Below, piece by piece: positions 43,071 through 51,080 of a stretch of DNA of 64,000 nucleotides (position 1 is the stretch's first letter; every line of letters starts with the position of its first letter). The notes below the pieces were generated by a model. That model saw only the letters and a list, made by a program, of their open reading frames with translations, did not search any database and had not been told where the DNA came from. Location of the stretch: assembly GCA_964580965.1 (NCBI GenBank), contig CAZOLZ010000002.1, positions 27,882 to 91,881 of the forward strand, given 5' to 3'. The stretch is from CAIUKX01 sp964580965 (lineage in GTDB: Bacteria > Bacteroidota > Bacteroidia > Flavobacteriales_D > Crocinitomicaceae). The position numbers and the translations under genes were made by a program.

Positions 43071-43621
43071 TTTTAATAATAAATTGTGGTAGTCAAAAAA
43101 CTCCTTTCATCTCTGATATCATAGATGAATTTATGGATGTAGAGACGATTAGTTTGGATGATTTTAGTCCTACTATAACAGAAAAATATAAAGGAATCAT
43201 AATTTCTGGTGCTCCTCTACTAATTACAGAGATTGATATTAATACTTACATTGAAAAATTTAATTTCATTCTCAATACAGAGCTCCCCATTTTGGGAATT
43301 TGTTTCGGCCATCAGATAATTGGTCTTGTTCATGGTGCTTTTGGTTCAAGAATGAAAGAAGACAGAGACTGGCAAACAATTGAAATATTTGATGAATGTC
43401 CAATTTTCAATAAATTACCGTCTGAAATTGAAATGATGGAAGATCATTGTGAATCCATTTCAATCCCTCCAAAATTCAAATTGATTGGCTCTTCAGATTT
43501 TTGTGTTAATGAAGCAATGGCCCATCAAACAAAAAAAATATTTGGGGTACAATTTCATCCAGAAGTTTCAGGTAATCATGGTCGTGTAATTTTTGAAAAT
43601 TTTACTCATCTTTGCCAATAA
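43067..43621 (+). CDS. Class I glutamine amidotransferase domain protein
   Basis: 184 residues. A stand-alone GATase fold with the nucleophile in LGICFGHQIIG, oxyanion turn in IIISGAPLL, and the His/Glu pair in FGVQFHPEVSG. It resembles the GATase half of GMP synthase but has no synthetase domain. The ammonia acceptor partner is unknown. Overlaps the YciO-like gene by 4 bp and is followed 13 bp later by the acyltransferase gene, so it is co-expressed with them. Confidence 0.88.
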   Translation: MILIINCGSQKTPFISDIIDEFMDVETISLDDFSPTITEKYKGIIISGAPLLITEIDINTYIEKFNFILNTELPILGICFGHQIIGLVHGAFGSRMKEDRDWQTIEIFDECPIFNKLPSEIEMMEDHCESISIPPKFKLIGSSDFCVNEAMAHQTKKIFGVQFHPEVSGNHGRVIFENFTHLCQ

Positions 43622-43634
43622 TTTTAATTGACAC

Positions 43635-44450
43635 ATGAATCATACAGAAAAATTAATCGACGTCGAAAAGATTATCAAAAGTAAGAATCCTTCTTTACTT
43701 AAATGGATTCCCAAATTCATTATTTCATATCTAAAAAAAATCCTTCATCAAGAAGACATAAATAAATTTCTAGTAGACAATAAAGATAATTACAATCAAG
43801 ATTTTTGCATTTCAGTGATGAAATTATTAAATGCTGAAGTTCAAATCAAAAACATAGAAAACATTCCAAAGGAAGGTAAAATTGTTTTAGCAATGAATCA
43901 CCCTTTAGGAGGAATGGATGCTATGGCATTGGTTGCAGCACTAAAAAGTCATCGTGAAGATTTGAAATTTATAGTGAATGACATTCTTTTAAATCTTAAA
44001 AACCTAAATGATATATTCTTAGGGGTAAATAAGCACGGAAAAAACGGACTGAACTTAAAACAACAATTGGATCAACTTTTTTCATCAGAAAATTGTGTTT
44101 GCATCTTCCCTGCAGGACTAGTAAGCCGAAAAATAGATGGGAAAGTTAAAGATTTAGACTGGAAAAAAACCTTCATAACTTTTTCAAAAGTACATGGAAG
44201 AACAATTATACCAATTCATATTGAAGGTCAACTTTCTCCTTTTTTCTATCGTTTGTCTAATTTTAGAAAGAAAATTGGTATAAAAGCTAATATTGAAATG
44301 TTGTATCTTTCAAACGAATTTTTTAAATTGAAAGGAAAAAAAATTACTATCACTGTTGGTAAAGCTATTTCAGCAGATGAATTAAATGAAATAAAAAACG
44401 ATAAAAAAATCGCAAACAACATTAAAGAAAAAGTATACGCTTTAAACTAA
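43635..44450 (+). CDS. Lysophospholipid acyltransferase-type enzyme, probable GlsA
   Basis: 271 residues. PlsC-like acyltransferase features: MNHPLGGMDAMALVAAL as the active His/Asp motif (five residues between His and Asp, as in the OlsA/hemolysin-type group, instead of the usual four), VNKHGKNGLNLKQQL, and CVCIFPAGLVSRK. In Bacteroides an O-acyltransferase of this kind (GlsA) works with an N-acyltransferase (GlsB) to build glycine lipids. The next gene is GlsB-like, so this enzyme probably adds the second acyl chain to an aminolipid. The head group is inferred. Confidence 0.82.
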   Translation: MNHTEKLIDVEKIIKSKNPSLLKWIPKFIISYLKKILHQEDINKFLVDNKDNYNQDFCISVMKLLNAEVQIKNIENIPKEGKIVLAMNHPLGGMDAMALVAALKSHREDLKFIVNDILLNLKNLNDIFLGVNKHGKNGLNLKQQLDQLFSSENCVCIFPAGLVSRKIDGKVKDLDWKKTFITFSKVHGRTIIPIHIEGQLSPFFYRLSNFRKKIGIKANIEMLYLSNEFFKLKGKKITITVGKAISADELNEIKNDKKIANNIKEKVYALN

Positions 44451-44455
44451 CAGCT

Positions 44456-45388
44456 ATGGAAACTGTAAAAGAAATTATACCTCCTGTTGAAAAATCACTT
44501 TTAAAAGCGGAACTCAACAAAGACCGATTCATAAGAAAAACAAGAAAAGGCGATAATGAAATTTATATTGTCAATTTTCACAATTCTCCTAATGTTCTTC
44601 GAGAAATTGGACGTTTACGTGAAGTAACTTTTAGAGCATCTGGAGGAGGTACTGGATTAGAAATTGATTTAGATGAACTAGATACTAATCCAATTTGTTA
44701 CGAACAACTAATCGTTTGGTCACCAGAGGATGAGGAAATTATTGGTGGCTATAGATATATATTATGTGATCAAGCTATAGATCAAAATGATACTATTCAC
44801 CTTTCTACGCATCATTATTTTGATTTTAATGATACGTTTATTGCAAAATATCTACCGTACACTATTGAATTAGGAAGAAGTTGGGTGCAACCTAATTTCC
44901 AACCAAGTGTAAACGCTAAAAAAGGTTTATTTGCTTTAGACAATATATGGGATGGATTAGGAGCTTTAATCGTTAAGAACCCTGAAATGAAATATTTTTT
45001 TGGAAAAGTTACTATGTACACAAGCTACAATTCAGAAGCCCGAGACTTTCTTTTACATTTTATGCATCATTACTTTCCCGATAATGAGAAAATGGTAAAA
45101 GCATATCATCCGTTAGAACAAGATTATAATTGTGAAGAATTTGACAACCTTTTGAGAGGTTTAGATTTTAAAGAAGGATTTAAAGTCTTAAATAGTTTTG
45201 TAAAAGAAAGAGGAGAATTTGTTCCACCTTTAGTAAATATTTACATGAATCTTTCACCAAGCATGAAAACTTTCGGGACAGCAATCAATAAAGAATTTGG
45301 AGACGTTGAAGAAACAAGTATTTTAGTAACAATTGATGATATTTATCCTGAAAAAAAAGAAAGACACATTCAATCGATGTTAGATTAA
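44456..45388 (+). CDS. GNAT-type N-acyltransferase, probable GlsB
   Basis: 310 residues resembling OlsB/GlsB (often labelled hemolysin). Core pieces: REIGRLREVTFRASGGGTG near residue 50, IIGGYRYILCDQ, LGRSWVQPNFQPSVN and FLLHFMHHYFPDNE. Such enzymes transfer a 3-hydroxyacyl chain to the amino group of glycine or ornithine; the GlsA-like partner sits 5 bp upstream. In Bacteroides the gene order is reversed. Product (glycine, ornithine or other aminolipid) cannot be chosen from the sequence. Confidence 0.83.
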   Translation: METVKEIIPPVEKSLLKAELNKDRFIRKTRKGDNEIYIVNFHNSPNVLREIGRLREVTFRASGGGTGLEIDLDELDTNPICYEQLIVWSPEDEEIIGGYRYILCDQAIDQNDTIHLSTHHYFDFNDTFIAKYLPYTIELGRSWVQPNFQPSVNAKKGLFALDNIWDGLGALIVKNPEMKYFFGKVTMYTSYNSEARDFLLHFMHHYFPDNEKMVKAYHPLEQDYNCEEFDNLLRGLDFKEGFKVLNSFVKERGEFVPPLVNIYMNLSPSMKTFGTAINKEFGDVEETSILVTIDDIYPEKKERHIQSMLD

Positions 45389-45415
45389 TTACAGGGAGGA
45401 CAAATACCTCCCTTT

Positions 45416-46015
45416 TCATGCAACATTAACCATAAGTTGGTTCTCATCAATATATTTTCTTAAATTAATTAATGCATACCTCATTCTCCCTAATGCTGTA
45501 TTAATACTAACTTCTTCTTGATCTGCAATCTCTTGAAAAGATAAATCTTGATACAATCGCATCTTTAAAACTTCTTTTTGACTTTCTGGTAAAAACTCAA
45601 TCAGCTCAATTAATTGCGATTCTAATTCTTCTTTTATCATCTCTTGCTCAACATTTAATGACTGATCTGATAAAATATGAAATATAGTATACTCTGGATT
45701 CTGGTAGGTTGTTTCCGAAATCATTTTAACCCTATTATTCTTTCTAAAATGATCAATTACTAAATTATGAGCAATACGCATAACCCAAGGTAAAAACTTA
45801 CCCTCATCATTATATTTACCAGATTTCAATGTGTTAACTACCTTGATAAAGGTATCTTGAAACAAGTCATTTGCAAGATCTTGATCTTTTACTTTTGATA
45901 CAATAAATGTAAAAATTCTTGATTGATGGCGCAGCAGTAAAACTTCAAAAGCTGTTTCTTTTCCACTAATGTATAACTTTACAAGCTCACTATCACTTTT
46001 TGCAGTATAAGACAT
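45416..46015 (-). CDS. ECF-type RNA polymerase sigma factor
   Basis: 199 residues from the ATG at 46015; a TTG eight codons earlier (46039) is in frame but the MSYTAKSDSELV start is typical. Region 2 (RHQSRIFTFIVSKVKDQDLANDLFQDTFIKV, about residues 29-60; LPWVMRIAHNLVIDHFRK) and region 4 (LPESQKEVLKMRLYQDLSFQEIADQEEVSINTALGRMRYAL) are both present. No anti-sigma gene is adjacent. Divergent from the Crp/Fnr regulator, 210 bp apart. Confidence 0.93.
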   Translation of the reverse strand: MSYTAKSDSELVKLYISGKETAFEVLLLRHQSRIFTFIVSKVKDQDLANDLFQDTFIKVVNTLKSGKYNDEGKFLPWVMRIAHNLVIDHFRKNNRVKMISETTYQNPEYTIFHILSDQSLNVEQEMIKEELESQLIELIEFLPESQKEVLKMRLYQDLSFQEIADQEEVSINTALGRMRYALINLRKYIDENQLMVNVA

Positions 46016-46222
46016 AATACTCTTCTTTAAATTCAACAATAAATAAAATATGAGTATTCTTTTATCCTATAAGCAAATAGTTTTAGCGTTTGAATTATAA
46101 AATTAAGAAGTTGAATCAAATAATCAAATTTAATTCCACAAAAATGAATAAAATGTACTATCTATTGATTAAAGTTTAAATAGTTTTAACAAATACATCT
46201 AAAATGCTGGTTTTAAATTTAT

Positions 46223-46230
46223 TATTTTTG
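46223..46230 (+). promoter_or_regulatory. Candidate -7 promoter element of the Crp/Fnr gene
   Basis: TATTTTTG fits TAnnTTTG, 20 bp before the start codon. GTTAAGTAAC just after it could be a Crp-type half-site pair. Confidence 0.45.
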
Positions 46231-46249
46231 TTAAGTAACGTTTATAAAA

Positions 46250-46873
46250 ATGATGATCCAAAACGGCAACTTTTTAGAAGTTAAAAACCCTGAACTTATT
46301 TCAAAATTAGATCAATTTGGTATTATAAAAAACTTTGATGATGGAGAAATAATAGTTAAAGAAAATGCATATAGTAACTCGATTCCTATCATCAAATCAG
46401 GTACAATTCGTGTCCTAAGAACTGATGAAGACGGCAGAGAAATATTACTTTACTATATTCGAGCAGGTGAAAGTTGTATCATGTCCTTTCTGGGTGCGCT
46501 TCATCAAGATACCATAAAGATAAAGGCAATAGCAGAAGAAAATACATCCATTTTATTTGTTCCAATTGAAAAGGTAACCGCTTTAATTAAAGAATACCCC
46601 GAATGGTTAAACTATATATTTAAACAATATCATAAACGTTTTGAAGAGCTTTTGGAAGTTGTAAATGAAGTAGCTTTCAAAAAAATGGATGAACGAATTT
46701 TAAACTTCGTTCAAAAAAGAGTTGAAATTACTGGAGTAAAAACAATCAATATCACACATGAAGCTTTAGCTAATGAACTAGGCACAGCTAGAGTTGTTGT
46801 TTCTCGACTATTAAAACAATTGGAAGAAGAAGGTCGTGTAAAACTAGGAAGAAACAAAATTATTTTAATTTAA
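46250..46873 (+). CDS. Crp/Fnr family transcriptional regulator
   Basis: 207 residues. Cyclic-nucleotide-binding-fold domain (about 20-120, IVKENAYSNSIPIIKSGTIRVL, GREILLYYIRAGESCIMSF), dimer helix, then a winged helix-turn-helix (about 140-207, TINITHEALANELGTARVVVSRLLKQLEEEG). Only one cysteine is present, so it is not an [4Fe-4S] FNR sensor; a single-Cys thiol or persulfide sensor is possible but unproved. It lies just before the rhodanese cluster on the same strand and divergent from an ECF sigma factor. Confidence 0.92.
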   Translation: MMIQNGNFLEVKNPELISKLDQFGIIKNFDDGEIIVKENAYSNSIPIIKSGTIRVLRTDEDGREILLYYIRAGESCIMSFLGALHQDTIKIKAIAEENTSILFVPIEKVTALIKEYPEWLNYIFKQYHKRFEELLEVVNEVAFKKMDERILNFVQKRVEITGVKTINITHEALANELGTARVVVSRLLKQLEEEGRVKLGRNKIILI

Positions 46874-46937
46874 TGTAACATTTGTAACTGTATAACGAAA
46901 ATTGAGCTATTAATTTTGTAACAATAAACAATATCAA
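46874..46937 (+). promoter_or_regulatory. Promoter and TGTAAC repeats before the rhodanese cluster
   Basis: TAATTTTG (46911-46918) is a -7 element 20 bp before the DUF6132 start. TGTAAC occurs at 46874 and 46883 with a 3-bp gap and again at the promoter end (46917), a possible regulator site. Confidence 0.5.
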
Positions 46938-47138
46938 ATGAGCTATTTAACTAAAAATAAATTTGTAATAATTGGAGCTATACTAGGGGGAGTTGGTGGT
47001 TATTTGTACTACCATTTTATTGGTTGCTCAAGTGGGACTTGTGCGATTACTTCTAAACCTCTAAACAGTTCTGTGTATGGCGCAATTGTTGGCGGACTTT
47101 TATTTAGTTATATACCAACTGATAAAACAAAAAAATAA
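46938..47138 (+). CDS. Small membrane protein, DUF6132-like
   Basis: 66 residues with two transmembrane helices (about 9-26, IIGAILGGVGGYLYYHF, and 46-60, YGAIVGGLLFSYIP) joined by GCSSGTCAITS, which holds the only two cysteines. The GCxSGTCAITSxP pattern is typical of a small Bacteroidota family (DUF6132) often next to rhodanese genes. The paired cysteines could handle sulfane sulfur at the membrane, but no function is shown. Confidence 0.78.
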   Translation: MSYLTKNKFVIIGAILGGVGGYLYYHFIGCSSGTCAITSKPLNSSVYGAIVGGLLFSYIPTDKTKK

Positions 47139-47160
47139 TTTCAATTAAAATTTAAGTATT

Positions 47161-47445
47161 ATGAATGTAGAACAATTAATTAAAGAGAAAAAAGGAACTA
47201 TTGTTGATGTTAGAACAAGTGAAGAATTTATGGGAGGTAACGTTGCTGGATCAATTAACATTCCTTTAAACGAAGTTCCTAAAAGAATCGATGAGATTAA
47301 AAATTTAGAAGGACCATTGGTATTGTGTTGTGCTTCAGGAAACAGAAGCGGTCAAGCTACTATGTTCTTAAGTTCAAATGGAATTGAATGTTACAATGCT
47401 GGATCTTGGTTAGATGTGAATTACTTTCAAGCTCAAAATGCATAA
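47161..47445 (+). CDS. Single-domain rhodanese, first of pair
   Basis: 94 residues, cytosolic (no signal peptide). Rhodanese signatures: TIVDVRTSEEFMGGNVAGSINIPLNEV and the active-site loop LVLCCASGNRSGQA with the catalytic cysteine followed by a six-residue loop. It transfers sulfane sulfur as an enzyme persulfide. It follows the DUF6132-like gene by 22 bp and precedes a second rhodanese by 3 bp. Confidence 0.93.
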   Translation: MNVEQLIKEKKGTIVDVRTSEEFMGGNVAGSINIPLNEVPKRIDEIKNLEGPLVLCCASGNRSGQATMFLSSNGIECYNAGSWLDVNYFQAQNA

Positions 47446-47448
47446 AAA

Positions 47449-47763
47449 ATGATTGGAACATTAAAAAAAATATTCGGAATTGGCCCAAAAGTTGATTTAG
47501 CAGAATTAGTAAAACAAGGGGGAGTTATTGTTGATGTAAGAACCAAAGGAGAATATGCTGGAGGATCTATAAAAAATTCAATAAACATCCCTTTGGATCA
47601 ATTGAGTAAAAACTTAAGTAAATTTAAAGATAAAAATGCACCTATCATAACGTGTTGTGCATCAGGAATGAGAAGTGCTTCTGCAAAAGGAGTTTTCAAA
47701 GCAAACGGATACACAAATGTTCACAATGGTGGAGGATGGATGAGTTTACGTTCAAAAATTTAA
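47449..47763 (+). CDS. Single-domain rhodanese, second of pair
   Basis: 104 residues, 3 bp after the first rhodanese. GVIVDVRTKGEYAGGSIKNSINIPLDQL, then the active-site loop ITCCASGMRSASA and a C-terminal VHNGGGWMSLRSKI. The short N-terminal extension (MIGTLKKIFGIGPKVDLAE) is slightly basic and hydrophobic. The two proteins are similar and probably arose by duplication. Sulfane-sulfur transfer is the expected activity. Confidence 0.93.
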   Translation: MIGTLKKIFGIGPKVDLAELVKQGGVIVDVRTKGEYAGGSIKNSINIPLDQLSKNLSKFKDKNAPIITCCASGMRSASAKGVFKANGYTNVHNGGGWMSLRSKI

Positions 47764-47766
47764 AGC

Positions 47767-47877
47767 ATGGAAGCTGAATTCTATGAGGTAGACTTAAAAT
47801 GGAAAAAAGACAGAATAGGAGAAGTTGCATCTTGTATTTATACATCAACTTTAGAAATAATAATAAATAATTTGTAA
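47767..47877 (+). pseudogene. 36-codon frame, possible OsmC-family remnant
   Basis: The reading frame begins MEAEFYEVDLKWKKDRIGEV and ends STLEIIINNL. The first 22 residues resemble the N-terminus of OsmC-like proteins of Bacteroidota (the x-V-x-L-K-W-x-K-D-R-x-G-E pattern), then the similarity stops. OsmC proteins often accompany rhodanese genes in persulfide clusters, so this may be a relic. Its stop overlaps the next ATG (TAATG), so it could still act in translational coupling. Tentative. Confidence 0.35.
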
Positions 47878-48287
47878 TGGCACTAAAAAACATTTTATAC
47901 TCTGTATTCAATAATAAATGTCCTAATTGTCATGAGGGAGATATTTTTATTACCAAATCCTCTTATGACTTTAAAAAATTTGATAAGTTGTACGAGACTT
48001 GTAGCCATTGTGGACATAAGTACGAAAAAGAACCTGGTTTTTTCTACGGTGCGATGTATGTAAGCTATGCTTTGATGGTCGCATGGTTTGTAATTACATG
48101 GTCTTTAAACGGATTAATCTTTCATTTTGATTCAATTTACTACTTAGTTTTCTTAGTTTCTTCTATTATCTTTTTAATGCCTGTTACATTTAGATTGTCA
48201 AGATTAATATGGATTAACTTCTTTACAAAGTATCAAGAGCATGAAATTCTAATACGGAAAAAGAAAAACACAGAAAACATTAATTAA
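47877..48287 (+). CDS. DUF983 family membrane protein
   Basis: 136 residues. Two CxxC pairs near the N-terminus (NKCPNCHEGD and ETCSHCGHKY) form a probable zinc ribbon, followed by the PGFFYGAMYVSYAL motif and two transmembrane segments (about 60-82 and 88-108). DUF983 has no settled function. It overlaps the preceding small frame by one base and precedes the rhodanese-thioredoxin lipoprotein. Confidence 0.9.
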   Translation: MALKNILYSVFNNKCPNCHEGDIFITKSSYDFKKFDKLYETCSHCGHKYEKEPGFFYGAMYVSYALMVAWFVITWSLNGLIFHFDSIYYLVFLVSSIIFLMPVTFRLSRLIWINFFTKYQEHEILIRKKKNTENIN

Positions 48288-48300
48288 AACGAATATTGTT

Positions 48301-49020
48301 ATGAAAACCCTTTTTTCATTTACGCTACTTTTTACTATACTTTTTTCAATAAGTTGTTCAAACGGGCAGAATTCAAATCAAAACTTCAATTTAGACACTC
48401 AAAGTTTTCAAAAGGCTTTAGAATCTCAATATGATGTGAATATAATAGACGTTAGAACACCAGGAGAATTCAGTCAAGGACATATTCAAAACGCATTAAA
48501 CATAAATTGGAATGGAAATGATTTTGAATCAGAAACAGCTAAAATAGATAAATCTAAACCTATTTATGTTTACTGCTTAAGTGGAGGTAGAAGTGCTGCT
48601 GCCGCATCTTTTTTAAGAAACAATGGTTTTTCCGAGGTCTATGAATTAATAGGAGGATTAATGAGTTGGAGAAAAAGTAACCTACCTCTTACTACTGATA
48701 ATACTGTCAAAAAAACCTATAAAGAAATAACTAAAGCTGATTTTTTAGCCTTTTTAAACGATGATAGATATATCTTGATTGATTTCTATGCTGAGTGGTG
48801 TGGTCCTTGTAAAAAAATGAAACCTTTTTTAGATGAAATTTCGAATGAAAAAGCTGCTAATGTAAAAATTATAAGAATAGATGTGGATAAAAACCCTACA
48901 ATCACAAAAGAAATGAATATTGAAGGTTTACCAACTTTACATTTATATAAAAACAAAGAGTTAAAATGGAATAAATTAGGTTTTGCAGCAAAAGAAGAAA
49001 TATTAGAAAAACTTAAATAA
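48301..49020 (+). CDS. Rhodanese-thioredoxin fusion lipoprotein
   Basis: 239 residues. The N-terminus is a lipoprotein signal (LLFTILFSISC, Cys at about residue 19), so it is anchored on the periplasmic side. The rhodanese domain (about 30-125) has VNIIDVRTPGEFSQGHI and the active loop YVYCLSGGRSAAAA. The thioredoxin domain (about 135-239) has FYAEWCGPCKKMKPF and the cis-proline LPTLHLY. A sulfurtransferase joined to a dithiol reductant suggests release of sulfide from persulfides or rescue of oxidised thiols. Last gene of the Crp-linked cluster. Confidence 0.93.
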   Translation: MKTLFSFTLLFTILFSISCSNGQNSNQNFNLDTQSFQKALESQYDVNIIDVRTPGEFSQGHIQNALNINWNGNDFESETAKIDKSKPIYVYCLSGGRSAAAASFLRNNGFSEVYELIGGLMSWRKSNLPLTTDNTVKKTYKEITKADFLAFLNDDRYILIDFYAEWCGPCKKMKPFLDEISNEKAANVKIIRIDVDKNPTITKEMNIEGLPTLHLYKNKELKWNKLGFAAKEEILEKLK

Positions 49021-49327
49021 ATCAGTAATCAACCTAACCAATCAATTCAGTTTATCTACAAATAATAAAACTCTAAAAAAGATCATAAATAAATGATTAC
49101 AATAGATGTTTTTTTGATTTTTAGGCAATTAGGTTATTGACAGTAATGCAAGGCTTTGTATCATTTATCTATATGTAATTTGACTCCACCTAATCACTAC
49201 AGGTGCTTGCAATACTTGTGATAAATATTCTATAATTAGATTAGGATTGATTAAATCTCTTTTTCATTGATTAATTAAGTTATTAAAATTAAATTTGAAC
49301 GTTTAAAAATCAAGAAATTTTCAAAGA
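49021..49327. other. 307-bp intergenic region before the fumarase gene
   Basis: No gene seen. A promoter, TTG (49267-49269), 20-bp spacer, TAAATTTG (49290-49297), serves the fumarase gene. A short CACCT...AGGTG dyad lies near 49188-49206. Nothing else recognisable. Confidence 0.5.
49267..49297 (+). promoter_or_regulatory. Promoter of the class I fumarase gene
   Basis: TTG (49267-49269), 20-bp spacer, TAAATTTG (49290-49297), 30 bp before the ATG. Confidence 0.65.
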
Positions 49328-50932
49328 ATGGCAGAATTTATTTATCAAGACCCATACCACACCTCAGAGGATAAAACGAACTATCGAAAAATCAGTTCTG
49401 ATTATGTTCAAGTCGAAAAATTAGGTAATAGAGAAATCCTAACCATAGATCCAAAAGCATTGGAAGTTATAGCTCAAGAAGCGCTTAGTGATGTATCTTT
49501 TTATTTAAGACCTTCACATTTAGAAAAATTAAAAGCAATATTAGATGACCCTGAAGGTTCAGACAACGATCGTTTTGTAGCATACAACTTATTACAAAAT
49601 GCAACAATAGCCGCTGAAGGTCAACTTCCTTCATGTCAAGATACAGGTACAGCAATTGTAATGGCTAAAAAGGGAGAAAATGTATATACAGGAGTTGAAG
49701 ATGGTGAATATCTATCAAAAGGGATTTACAATACTTATCAAGAAAGAAATCTTCGCTACTCCCAAGTTGTTCCTTTGACAATGTTTGAGGAAAAAAACTC
49801 AGGATCTAATTTACCAGCACAGATTGATATATATGCAAAAAAAGGAATGTCTTATGAATTCTTATTTTTAGCAAAAGGTGGAGGTTCTGCTAATAAGACT
49901 TTCTTATATCAAAAAACAAAATCTTTATTGAATGAAAAATCTTTAACTGAATTTATTCAAGATAAAATTAAAGATTTAGGAACAGCTGCTTGCCCCCCAT
50001 ATCATTTAGCACTAGTCATTGGAGGTACATCTGCTGAAGCAAATTTAGCAGCAGTAAAAAAAGCTTCAGCTGGTTATTTTGATGGTTTACCTACCGAAGG
50101 TAACATGGCCGGTCAAGCTTTTAGAGATTTAGAATGGGAGGCTAAAGTTCAAGAAATTTGTCAAAAAAGTAATATTGGAGCTCAATTTGGAGGTAAATAC
50201 TTTACACACGATGTTAGAGTAATTCGTTTACCTCGCCATGCTGCATCATGCCCTGTTGGATTAGGAGTATCATGTTCAGCTGATAGAAACATCAAGGCAA
50301 AAATCACCAAAGAAGGACTTTTTATCGAAGAGTTAGAGAAAAATCCAAGAAGATTACTTCCTGAGGTTCCCCCACATTTAATTCCTCCTGTTGAAATAAA
50401 TTTAGACAGACCAATGAACGAGGTTTTAGCTGAACTTTCTCAGTATCCAATCAAAACAAGATTGAAATTAAATGGAACCTTAATCGTTGCCAGAGATATG
50501 GCTCATGCACGTATCTTAGAATTAATTGAAAGCGGTCAACCAATACCAGAATACTTCAAGAATCATCCGATTTACTATGCAGGACCCGCTAAGACACCTG
50601 AAGGAATGCCTTCAGGAAGTTTCGGCCCTACAACAGCAGGAAGAATGGATTCGTATGTTGATAAATTCCAAAGTTTAGGAGGAAGTATGATTATGTTAGC
50701 TAAAGGAAATCGTTCTAAAGACGTTACCAATGCTTGTGAAAAATATGGAGGTTTCTATTTAGGTTCAATTGGTGGGCCTGCAGCAATCCTTGCTAAAGAA
50801 AATATCACTTCAGTTGAAGTTGTTGATTTTGAAGAGTTAGGGATGGAGGCTGTAAGAAAAATCACAATTAAAAACTTTCCAGCTTTTATCATTACCGATG
50901 ATAAAGGAAATGACTTTTTTGAATCTATCTAA
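49328..50932 (+). CDS. Class I (iron-sulfur) fumarate hydratase
   Basis: Reversible hydration of fumarate to malate in the TCA cycle. 534 residues with the FumA/FumB two-part layout: N-terminal half with the cluster cysteines (LPSCQDTGTAIVM, and AASCPVGLGVSCSADRN with two), and the C-terminal beta-subunit-like half (FGPTTAGRMDSYVDKFQ, GNRSKDVTNACEKYGGFYLGSIGGPAA). The labile [4Fe-4S] cluster makes such enzymes oxygen sensitive. It has its own promoter and terminator. Confidence 0.95.
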   Translation: MAEFIYQDPYHTSEDKTNYRKISSDYVQVEKLGNREILTIDPKALEVIAQEALSDVSFYLRPSHLEKLKAILDDPEGSDNDRFVAYNLLQNATIAAEGQLPSCQDTGTAIVMAKKGENVYTGVEDGEYLSKGIYNTYQERNLRYSQVVPLTMFEEKNSGSNLPAQIDIYAKKGMSYEFLFLAKGGGSANKTFLYQKTKSLLNEKSLTEFIQDKIKDLGTAACPPYHLALVIGGTSAEANLAAVKKASAGYFDGLPTEGNMAGQAFRDLEWEAKVQEICQKSNIGAQFGGKYFTHDVRVIRLPRHAASCPVGLGVSCSADRNIKAKITKEGLFIEELEKNPRRLLPEVPPHLIPPVEINLDRPMNEVLAELSQYPIKTRLKLNGTLIVARDMAHARILELIESGQPIPEYFKNHPIYYAGPAKTPEGMPSGSFGPTTAGRMDSYVDKFQSLGGSMIMLAKGNRSKDVTNACEKYGGFYLGSIGGPAAILAKENITSVEVVDFEELGMEAVRKITIKNFPAFIITDDKGNDFFESI

Positions 50933-50958
50933 TTGTAATAAGTTTTGATTTCACTATT

Positions 50959-50989
50959 GGGCAACTAGAATCTGGTTGCCCTCTTTTTC
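50959..50989 (+). terminator. Terminator of the fumarase gene
   Basis: GGGCAAC (50959-50965) and GTTGCCC (50975-50981), 7-bp stem with 9-nt loop, followed by TCTTTTT. Confidence 0.85.
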
Positions 50990-51080
50990 ATAGAAAAAAC
51001 ACAATAAACTTTTAGTTTAGTCAATTTAATTCTAAATATTATTCATACTTTAACGAACAACTCCAAGACTTTCAAAGAAT

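Noticed and set aside
44456..45388. Hemolysin or toxin reading of the GNAT-type protein
   Set aside because: The hemolysin label is historical; sequence and context fit an OlsB/GlsB N-acyltransferase.
49140..49215. Loose inverted similarity and CACCT/AGGTG dyad before the fumarase gene considered as a small RNA or riboswitch
   Set aside because: Stem of only five pairs with a long loop and no recognised consensus.
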